The translations under genes were made by a program, and so were the position numbers. From Melitaea cinxia (Eukaryota; Arthropoda; Insecta; Lepidoptera; Nymphalidae): a DNA stretch of 64,000 bases. The notes beneath the pieces are model-generated. The model was given only the letters and a program-made list of their open reading frames with translations. It ran no database searches and was not told where the DNA came from. The stretch's first letter is position 1; each line of letters begins with the position of its first letter. This document shows positions 12,901-24,900 of the stretch, piece after piece. The DNA is taken from assembly GCF_905220565.1 (NCBI RefSeq), contig NC_059396.1, positions 9,397,206-9,461,205 of the forward strand. The letters run 5' to 3'.

Positions 12901-15900
12901 TCATGTCAGAATATTTGAGTCTAGGTTACATGACAGAAGACAATGATTTTTTATCTAGTGGAAATTATTTCTTGCCCCATCATAGTGTCACACGCGAAAC
13001 TAGTACAACAACTAAATTGCGCACAGTATTTGACGCGTCGGCAAAAACTACCTCTGGTGTTTCGCTTAACTAAATACAGATGGTGGGACCCGTCGTTCAA
13101 GATGACCTATTTTCAATTTTAGTGCGTTTTCGACAACACCGATTTGTAGTCACCGGTGACATTGAAAAAATGTACTAGGCTAGAATTGAATCCTCCTCAA
13201 CGTTCATTACAGCGAATCATTTTTCGTAAAAATCCTTCCGAACCACTAAAGACACAAATTAAATACGGTTACTTACGGAACTGCATCCGTGCCGTATTTA
13301 GCTACAAAATGCTTGGTTAGTTTAGCTGACAACGAATGTAGTAACCATGCAAAAAATTCTATTCAACGCGACTTTTATGTTGACGATAACCTCAGTGGTA
13401 TACCATTGAAGGGACAGTCGAATTACGCAAAGAAGTAATGACAATTTTATCTACAGCTAAATTCAATTTAAGAAATTAAAATCAAATAGTGCCAAAATTT
13501 TAAAGGAAATAAACAATAATCAAAATCAAATAAATAATGACAACACTTCTAATAATATATTAAATCTTAGTGATCGAAAAGATTCATTAAAAACGTTAGG
13601 TTTATATTGGTTATACTCTACCCTACCCTCTAAGAATGTCACTAAACGCATTATTTTGTCCATCATTAGTCAAATATTTGACCCACTAAATTTAGTTAGT
13701 CCATTTTTGTTGGAAGCCAAGGTCACTTTACAAAAATTGTGGTTAAATAAGTGTGACTGGGACGAAGAGGTGTCATTCGAAATCTCAAGCCAGTGGAATA
13801 CATTTTGTAATACATTACCGCATTTAAATAAATTAAATATACCACGATGGATTTCATGTTCTTATCACATAAATAAAATTCATATATTTACAGATGCCTC
13901 TGAAAGGGCTGACGGTGCCTGAGTCTACTTACGATCAGTCAATGATTTAGGAATGGTCACTGTTAATCTTTTAACGTCTAAAATCACGACGCCTCGATTA
14001 CGTATGCGGCATTGTTAGAATCAAGACTGTGCACAAAAGTTAAAGAATCACTGACAATATCTATAAAAATGTGCAGATTTTGGTGTGATTCAACAATTGT
14101 GTTGGCTTGGTTGTCGATGCCTGCGCATCGTCTTAAGCCTTTAGTACATAACCGTGTCAATGAAATACAGGAGAGTACTTCTGGCTTTGAGTGGGGTTAC
14201 GTGCCGTCTGGGGAAAACCCAGCCGATCTTATAACCCGAGGCGTGAAGGCTGATAAGATCAGCGCATGCAAATTGTGATGGTCAGGCCCATCTTTCTTAT
14301 TCCAAGATAAATCTATTTGGCCCAAAACGCTCAATGGTAATGCTAAACAACATTTACCAGAAGTCCTTTCTAATTTCATGAATATACAAAATAGTAATTA
14401 TAATCAAAATTTAATATCTAAATATTCTAAATTTAATTATTTACAAAGAGTTTTCGCTTACATATTTAGATTTATATACAATTTAAAAAATATAAAATAA
14501 AAAACTAGGTTCACTCACCCAACATAAACTACAAAGTTCATTAATTTATATAACACGAGCAGCCCAACTACAAATGTTCTCGGAGGAACATCGTATACTT
14601 AAAGCTAAAGATTCATTACCACGTAAGAATAAACTAATTTCATTTACTCCATTTTTAGATTCCGATGGGCTCATTTGTGTTGGCGGCAGGCTTGACAATT
14701 CTTGACAATATGACTACAATGTTAAACGTCCCATATTAATTTGTTCTAAACATCATTTCACTAAAACTCTATTCGAAATGATGCAAAAGAAGCTTTTACA
14801 TGCTGGCCCTCAACTTCTTCTAGCAAGTGTTCGCCAAACTCATTGACCCCTAGGAGGTCGTAACGACGATCGAAACGTGGGTTCTGAACACACATTCGTG
14901 AACAGACGTAGTAGAACAATCATCGACCTAACTCTAGCCTCAGAAGCGGCCTCCGGAACCATCTCCAACTAGCATGTATCCAACGAGGCATCATGCTCAG
15001 ATCACAGATGGATACGCTTCGATGTGCAAATAAATACAGTCCCAGCAACCCCTAAGCTTAATCCACGCAAAACCAATCGCGTGCAATACGCCGAGAGACT
15101 GGAGCAGCTATTCAGGGAGCAGACATGTTCAGACAGACTTGTGGGAACAGGACAGATAGAAGAGCAGGTAGATATGCTAACTAACAATATTATAGATTCC
15201 TACCAAACTGCATGTCTCTTATCAACCCCACCGGAGAACACAAGTAAACTGGTGAGGGCCTGAACTGGCAAGACTCGGGAAAAAGGTAATGCGACTCCTA
15301 AACAGATCAATGAATACATGCGCCGATCTGGACTGGGATAAGTACAAGGAAGCCAAGTCCAGATACAAGAAGCGATTAAGGTACAGAAGCACCGACTCGT
15401 GGCGCAAATTCTGCAGCAGCATAGAGACCTGCGTACAGGCCAATAGGGTAAGAAATGTCCTAGCAAACCAATCTAGCCAGATAGGAGGCTCCCTGAAAAA
15501 GCCAGACAACACCGTCACGAGCACGCCGGAAGAAGCAGAGTGTACCATGGTACAGACACCTTTCCCAGGCTGCCATATCATGCAGTCGATTGATTGGCTC
15601 GAGGAGGATAAAGTCCCAATAGAGGAGTAATGGGATTATGCACTCAAGTTATTAAGTCCATCAAAAGTTATATGGGCTATCAACAGCTTTAACTCCTTCA
15701 AATCCGCAGGGTTGGACGGAGTCTTCCCAGCATTCTTAAAGTTGGGAAGCAATCGACTGATCCAAAGGCTTACCACTGTTTTGGTAGCCTGTCTAGCTCA
15801 TAGGGACGTGCCAAAGCAGTGGAGGGAGGTAAAGGTGATTTTCATCCCCAAACCAGGAAAAAGTGACTACTCCGAACCCAAATCTCACAGACCTATCAGT

Positions 15901-18900
15901 CTCACATCGTTTTTATTGAAGACCCTTGAAAGGTTGTGCGAACGGGATCTGAGAGAAAACTCCCTAGCTACAGTACGCTTACACTCACATCAACACGCGT
16001 ATAGCCAAAGTAAATCAACAGAGTCAGCTCTACACGCAGTGGTCAGCAAAATAGAGAGGTCGGCCCTGGTTAAGACGGAGTGCACCCGGTAATGGTTGAC
16101 TGGATAGGTAACATGCTCAGTAAAAGAGTCATCAAATTTAGATCATCTGAGACACAACATGCACTGGTAGCTAGAGGATGTCCACAAGGAGGGGTGCTTT
16201 CCCCACTACTGTGGAATATAGTGGTAAACGACCTCATAACCAGTCTGAACCAGAACAACTACTTTACGATCGGGTACGCTGATGACATCGCCATTTTAAT
16301 TTAGCGGCAGAGTCAGCAGTACCGTGTGCAATGTCACGCAGCAGGCGCTACGAATTGTGGAGAGATGGTGCATAGACAACGAACTTACTGTCAATCCTAG
16401 AAAGACAGAACAGGTAATGTTCACTAACAAACGACTACTGGGGAACTACAACCCCCCTAGACTGTTTGGTACGGAGCTACAGTTCAGCTCGGAGATAAAG
16501 TATCTAGGAATCATTCTGGATAGCAAACTGAACTGGAGCAACCATCTCAACAGCAAGATCGACAAGGCTACAATAGCCTTCTGGCAGTGCCGCAGAATGA
16601 TAGGTAAAAGATGGGGTTCATCCCCAAAAATCACTCTGTGGCTGTACCAGTCCGTCATCAGGCTAATTATCAGCTATGGTGCAGTAGTTTGGTGGCCGAG
16701 AACCAAACTAATCACCGGTGAAGCAAAGTTACAACGACTTCAAAGGCTGGCTTGCATGGCGGCTACGGGCTGCAGGAGGAGGAAAGTCGTCGGCAACGAG
16801 AAGGGTCTGCTAGGCTTCCTTAAGGAGCTGGGCTGGCAGGAATAGTGTCCACAGTCAGTCACACAAAATAAGTGCACGGAGACGTCGAGTTGCGGAAAAT
16901 GGCCCGTTCATCATCATCATTATCATCATCCCGCTTTCGTCGGCTTTTTAAGTTCCAAGGTGTTAGTGAAACTATTTATCGTATTTATTAATATAATGAA
17001 GGTATTTTTTTTTAGTAGATATTAAAACCTTCCGTGGGCCTTAAGTAACATACAAAAAAAAAATTGCCGAATTGGTTGAGGCATTCTCGAGTTATGCGCT
17101 TAGCAACATCCATTTTTATTTATATAGATGACATAACTTTATATATTTTTAATACCTTGTTTTTTAAATATCAAGTTATATCATCAATAACACAGGTCCA
17201 AAAAAGTGCTCTGTAACTTTGACCAAACCCATCTGGGGTTATGTATTTCGATGCGCTGGATCCAAATTTGGGTTCCTACGCCCCCTTATTTTAAATAAAT
17301 TCCAAAATATCAACGAAAAGTCGCTAAAAATCGCAAAAAAGGCATTTGTGCAAAAGATTTTTTTCGAAATAGCACAAGTATGTTTCTTATGTATTTCAAA
17401 GCGCTGAACCGAAATCCGAAGATGATTTTCTCGTCAGCCCTCTAAGTTTTAGGGTAAATTGCAAATAAACCTCTAAACATCGCGAAAAATCATCCATCAA
17501 TGCAATTTTTTTTTGCGATTTTTGGCCGTCTTTGGCGGCTTAATTTACTGATAAATAGGGGATGTAAAGCCAAACGGACCCCGAATTCGGATTCAGCGCA
17601 TCAAGATACATAACCCGAGATGGGCCTAGTCAAAGGTACAGTGCACTTTGTGGGCCAGTGTAAAAACCATTCGACAATATTTCGTGTTTAATTAACTATA
17701 ATATTCATAAAAAAAACAAAAAATAAAAAAAAATATGGATACACGAAAACTTGAAAAGAAAATACGTACCTGATTTGTCATTGCCACAAAAATACAGCAC
17801 AAATACCAATATGCGATCCAATGGAATTGATCATCGATATGGTACTTATCATAAGTAAGCAGCTGCCACACGATTCTTCCCAATACAGGTATGGTGATAG
17901 CAAAATTGTCACCATTTGTCTCTATAAAATCATGGCGTGTTATTGATGTTGGATCGATGTGATGTTCACGAAATGGCCGCAAAAAGTTCTGTCAAAGAGA
18001 AAATGTGCTTAAATTTAAATACGAATGGTGTTAAAATTAAATATAATAAATCTTGTAATCATTCCTGAGGTAGCAATTAAATAAGTTTACACAGATTTTA
18101 TAAGTTTTAACACAAAAACATAAACATTGGACCATAATAAAAATGTTCTCGAATAAGTTTAAATATACAAATAACAAATTGATTACCTAAAAGTCAAGAA
18201 AATGAATTATATTGTGAGGTCGAATGAGACTAAATTTACACCTATAATATACACCTAATATTACACCTATATTAATTATACCTTTAAAAAATTTCTTTAT
18301 TTTTCATTGTTATCAGAATATCAAGTTTTTAAACGTCCTTAACTCAATTCTTGTTTTTAAGCGACTTCAAAAAAGGAGGAGGTTACTCAATTCGACCGTA
18401 TATATGTATATATTTATGTATGTTCGGGGATAACTTTGTCGTTTATGAACCGATTTTGATAATTCTTTTTTTGTTGGAAAGGAGATATCCCAGGTGTGGT
18501 ACCATGATAAGGAAACCAGGCAGGCTTACTCTTGAAACTCAGTCCTATTTGAAATTTAGAAGTGCGATCGAGAACTTGTCAATCGGTACTCTTGAACACT
18601 ACACTAGCGACCGATTTGACTCAATTACAGGGGAATTTTATGTAACTAATAGAAATTGGGATTTCTCGATCTTATACATTTTTTGCACTCTTGACAATAT
18701 TTTGACGATGACTATCAACTTTGAAATCGTGTTTGGGATCGAATTTACTCATTTCAATAAAGTTAACTTTTTAGTGTTCGATTGCGTATCTTAAAGTGTT
18801 TTATTAAGATAATGGCGCGACTGGCACTTATTTTTAACATATTAACTATGTATATTTTATATTATCAGCAATATCACAATCACAGTATTTAATAAAATAG

Positions 18901-21900
18901 AACTAAATACTTAACGATTAGCTTTTTATCCTCTTTTAACCTAAGGTAGCAATTTTTAAATATAAATCACAGTTTATATCTCTAATATTTAAATATAAAT
19001 TACAGTATTCAGGTCTCTAATATCTTTTGTTTTAACTGTATTAATAAACTTTTGTATTGACTAATTTAAGCTTAACACTGGTAAAATTGTAGAAATTATT
19101 ACAGAAGTAAATAAAGAAAGAAGATAAGTTAATTATAAATATAAATTAAGAAAATACGTAATTGAGATAATTTGAAATTTAGAAGTCTCAAAAGCGCCAG
19201 TCGTGAGCTTTTTTTTACAACAACACACATTATGCCAGAATGTATAATATATCTTGCGTTTTTATGCTTAAAAAAATCAGTTTTAGGTTTAATTTAACGA
19301 ATTACAATATTACAGATAATAATTAATTATTGGAGACACATTATAATTTAAAAAACATAAAATTTCATGAGTTAAATTTTATTTTATTATTTTTTATTAT
19401 AATGGCTACACCGGAAACCGATCATCAATTCGATTCCAATTTCAATTCACATGGAGCATAGCAATTCAATTAAAAGCTCGATTTGGTCAAGAGTACCAAA
19501 ATATTACAGATTGGAACTGGAACTGTATTGAATTCGTGTTTTTGTGAGATTGGGATTGAAGTCAAGAGTAAGCTTACTCATTATGGGATCTCAGAGAAAT
19601 CGAGGCAAAGAGGGAAACCCTTGAAAATCCACATAACTTTTTACTGGCTGTACCGATTTTGATGATTTTTAATTTAATTGAAAGCCGGTGTTTATCATGT
19701 GGTCATATTAAAATTTCATCGAGATTTGATTACAACTTTTGGAGTAATCTTTGATAATGCGTATTTACTTGACTATTTTTTCGTCTACTTACGTTGTATA
19801 ATTTGTCGATGTAATTGAAGTCGGTTTTTTTCGTTTGCCAGCAAACACAATTATCTAATAAAACCTCCACACACGAATCCAATTTTATAATAAATTGAAT
19901 AATAACAAAATTCCCACACTAAATAAATCACACGTTTTATCATATTAAGAAAACCTGTATCAGAAGGCCTTTAGTAATTTCTATAATTATTATAATAAAA
20001 AAAAATATATATATATTTGTATTTATAGACATGCAGCATGCTCTTAGTGTGAATGTGATGATAAAATGATAAAACACTTATACAAACTTTTCTTTCGCCA
20101 CTCCTTCCTCGCAAGGTTTTTTTTTTTTTTTAAGAACTTTATAATACATATTTATTTGTTCTTAAAACCTCAAAAATGTATATAATTGATGATTCCTTAT
20201 ATTGATCTTTTACTATTCGACCGATATGTGGTACGTTAACGTATAATATCAAAACGAATTTACTTTTATATTCATAAATTACTGCAGAAGTGCAATTTAT
20301 TAATAGAAGAACGACGGTGATTTCACATTGGTCGTAGATTTATATTCTAAGTAATAAAAAATAAAGTTCTGTGTTGTTTTCTAAAGTTTCTATCTTATAG
20401 TGCAGAAGCCAGTGACAGATTTTGATAACCAAGTACCTTCCAATTTAAAATTCGTGAAATTCATTAGGAATTTATATTATGAATATTTACGACCGTCAGC
20501 TAAGACTCCGGGCAGCCCAAGTTAAATTTGTTCAAACTGTTTATATTTATTTAAAAATTAAGGAAAGTGGAGCTGTTCCAAACTGTACTTGAGCAATCAT
20601 AAATGCAACTTGAGCAGTTTTTTAACAATTAAAAAGCAATTAAAATTATTGTATGAATCAAAAGATATAGATGTTTGAAAATATTGATAAATGATTTTTT
20701 CAACGACTTTATTGATTTTTAATTAAATAATTTAAGGTGAGCAATTTAAAAGGACAACGCAGTTGAGCTATTGAAAATCTATCGATTAGTTTTTTTTTAT
20801 TACATATATCTATCATTATTTTGCAGGCTGCGGTGGGGCAGGTACTCCCTCTATTTTAAAATTTGTCGGATTATAGTAGGAGATAAGGAAAAACAAAGTC
20901 AGCTTATCATAAAATGGTGGATTATATGTCAGCTGGCTGCTAGAACATAAAAAAAAAATTTTTTTCAACGATTTCTTCTCTACTAAAATTTTACCGTTGA
21001 TATTTTATATGCTACTATGAATGAAAATTAATATCAGCTTGCTATATCTGTATCTTGAGTGGACAGTTTGACAACCGGTACTTTGAAAGGTGTGACGCAG
21101 TAGCATCTTTCACCCACTGAATCTTATCAGCTGACGACTTTTTCCTTGATAAAGAGATATCTAATTTTATTCATTATTTACTAGAGCATGTTAACAATTC
21201 ACAAGTAAATCGCGTTTCTTAACTTATTAGGAAGTTTGCTTTATTTGAATGTTTTGATAACAAATATGAAGTTTAATAATGGAGGAAATGTTGGTATAAG
21301 TAGATTAATTAATGATTAATTTATTATAGCATAATTTTTCAATTAATAAACTTTTATTTCAATAAAGTGAGTCAAAATAATAATGACATTTAATCATTTT
21401 CATTATCATTAACCTGATTCTGTAACTGTTGACATTTAACTTGATGTAGGTATTACTTCATGTAGAGTACGTGCAGCAGCATCTAAACTCCACTTATTCA
21501 CACATTTATTATTACACTCATTTTGGATTCTTATCCCTTTGAAAGTTTTACAAGAATTTGACCTTTAAAGATGATTTTGAAATTTTTTTTCTGTCTCACT
21601 ATTAAACAATCTTTCTTTTAAATGATATGGTTTAAAACTGTAAGTTGAAACGTCTTGCTAATTACTTTTCAAGTGTTCAATAAACATATTATTTAAAAAA
21701 TTTAAGAAGAAAGTGCTAATATTTTCTTTGAGATAATCGAAAAAAATTAGCATAATATCTAGCATTCATCACAGAAAACATAATCATAAAAAACGTTTTA
21801 AGAGAATATGGCCTTTAAAAGAGATTATGCTAATTTTTTTTCGGAAATTTCTATTAAATTTGAATAATTTTGTTGAATTGAAAATTATTTAGGCTATAAA

Positions 21901-24900
21901 GGTATTTTTTGAAAAAGTCGAAAAAAAATGGAAAACTAAAAAAGAAAAGGATGGAAAACTTTTGGCCAGATCGAAAGTAGTCGGGTTCAAAGTGGTTGAT
22001 TTGGTATGGAATATCCCATATACAATATATATGTATACAAAAATTGCTCATCTAAAGGTATTAAATAAATATCTACACAATACACACACGTTCATCTGTT
22101 CCTAAAGTAAGCAACTTAATACTTGTGTTATAGGTAACAGCCGACTGGTATAGGTACATTTTTTTCGATAATTTTTTTTTTTTATAAGAATGGGGGCAAA
22201 CGAGCAGACGAAGCCATCTGATGTTAAACGGCTACCATCGCCCATGGACATCTGCAACACAAGAGGAGTTGCAGGTGCGTTGCCGGCCTTTAGGAAAAAG
22301 ATGCCTCGACGCTTGAAAAGCCCCAAATTATAGCGCTCGGGGAAAATATCAGGAGGAAGGTCATTCCACAGTTTGCATTTTCGCGGAAAGAATGCGCGTG
22401 AAGCTCGTACATTGGTCGCAAACCATGCATCCAAATGGTGTGGATGGAACTTAGTCCTTCGGCGAAGGGTGCGATGGTAAAAACGTGACGGCGGCACCAT
22501 ATCAAATAGTTCTTCAGAACACTCACCGTTGTACAGACGGTAAAAAACACACAGGGAGCCAACATCTCTCCTTATACTTAGAGGTTCTAAGCCATCCGTG
22601 AGTTTAGGATGCCCGGCCGAACTGCCCGGCGTTAGATGGATTCAAATTGGTGGAGTTGGTATTGAGGGGCACCTGCCCCTAGGTGCGAACAACACTACAC
22701 ATGGGGGGATGAGGGCAGACCTGAGCCTTATAAAGCAGTAGCCGATGTCCCGATGTGAAGTACCGGCCCGTCCTGTTCAGAACTCCGAGCTTTTTCAGCC
22801 AGTTTGGCTTTGCTTTCCAAATGACCCCGGAATTAGACCTTATTCGTAATGCCTATCCCAAGGATCCCAATACTTTTGGACATGTGTAATGATGTCTTCT
22901 GAAAACTAGACGCTACAGAAAAGGGAGTCTTCTTAGCGGTAAATGCGCAAACTTGTGTCTTCGAGAGGTTAAATTGGACGAGGTTGCTTCTACCCCATTC
23001 GGAGACTTGCTCCAAAGAAGTCTCGATTTCGGACACAAGTTGTAATCTCCACTCTTCCACTTCCGCCCGAGGCATATTAGCTCGGCCAGTGTAGAATGTA
23101 TCACACGTACTGTCATCTGCATAGCAACGGGTATTGCTGGTTTGCAACATATCGTTAATATACAGAGTAAACAGCGTGGGTGGGAGCACTGAGCCTTGAG
23201 GAACTCCAGCGTTTATAGGCATGGTTTTCGAGCATACTCCGTCAACAGCGACCATGATGCTACGCCCATTAAGAAAACTGGTTATCCAATCGCATAATCC
23301 CTCGGGGAGACCGTATGATGGTAGCTTCGCTAAAAGAGCTTTATGCCCTACTGCCATAGCTTCCCCCTTGCTCTCAATGGCGGTTGCCCAGCGGTGTGTT
23401 AGGTATACTAGAAGGTCACCAGCGCTGCGACCACGACGAAATCTGTATTGTCGGTCGCTTATTAGCTGGCAATTTTCCAGGTAACCAAGGAGCTGCTCCC
23501 ATATATATATATATATGGGAATCGAACCCCCACAACCCCCGGAGCAGAAAGGTCAGGGTCACTAGAAACTGCAACCAATGGGCTAGTCATAAAATGAATT
23601 TGTTTTTAGAATTACAAACTGCTTCATTTTCACTAGACATATGTAACAATTGGACTTCCTAGGGTTTTACCTCACTCACTTACTCATATTTTATGCTGAT
23701 CTCAATGTCTGATTAGTTCACATAAACTGAGTCATTCAAAAATTTATATCATTGAATTACATCTATGTAATAGACACGACAAATAACAATCCAAATCAAT
23801 TCTTGATGTAATGTAATGATTAATATAATTTCGTGTATCTACATACCGCCTTGACCGCTTTAATTCCAAGGTCCGCAAAATCACTGTAGTCCAATGCTAC
23901 AATCCTACCAACGCCGCAACGGACGAGGAGAGTGATGACTTCTATAACGCTTTAAATTCGACCGTAAAGACTATTCGCAAACAGGGCATCGTAATCGTGA
24001 TGGGAGACCTAAACGCAAAAGTTGGGGTTAGCAACACTGGCTGCGAGCAACATCTGGGAAAGAAGGAAGTACCTCAACCAGAACTCAAGAAGATCACAGC
24101 TAACTAACCCTGCTCTCAAGTAGTGTTGTTTCTGTGGTAAGGTGGTCAAAGCTCCTGGCGAGGATTGGGGGCAAGGTCGACAAGGCGCTTGCGATGCTTC
24201 TGGTGTTGCAAGCCTCTATAGACTGTGGTAACCGCTTACCATCATGTGGGCTGTAAGCTTGTTTTCCAACCGTCTTATATATTTTTTTATCATATCAGTA
24301 TTCTACTCTATCACAAAAATACTCCATTGAGTACATCATCTTCACCATCACCTTCTTGCCCTTATCCCACTTATGTAGGGTCGTCGCATGTTTTCTTCTT
24401 CCATTTCTCTTTATTCTTCGTCACTTCAGCGCTTACTCCTTTCTTTCTCATATCCTCACTTACACAATCCGCCCATCGCTTTTTTGGTCTGCCGATCACA
24501 CTTTTCGACCTTTGACATTAATCCCTAATATTCTTTTACCAATATAGCGTTCATCCCTCCTCATTACATGCTTATACCACGCTAACCTATTGCTCCTCAT
24601 TTTGTCTGTCACGGGTGCTACTTTCAAACTTCCCTTTATATACTCATTTCTAATCTGATCTTCCTTGGCACTTCACACATCCATCTCAGCATTCTCATCT
24701 CGGCTGCGTGCACTCTTCTTTCATCTGTCACTTTTGTTGCCCAACATTCTGATCCATACATTACGACAGGTTTTATGATCATTTTATAGATTTTCATCTT
24801 AAGCTTAAGTATTCTAAAAAGCAATGATATGTGTCTACATCAATTATTATTTTAACCTTATTACCTAATGAATAGAAGACTACAACACAGGAATGCCTTA

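Noticed and set aside
18351..18794. 147-codon frame on the plus strand in PEDS1 intron 2
   Set aside because: It starts inside a dispersed repeat and reads low-complexity Phe/Ile-rich sequence; no conserved motif.
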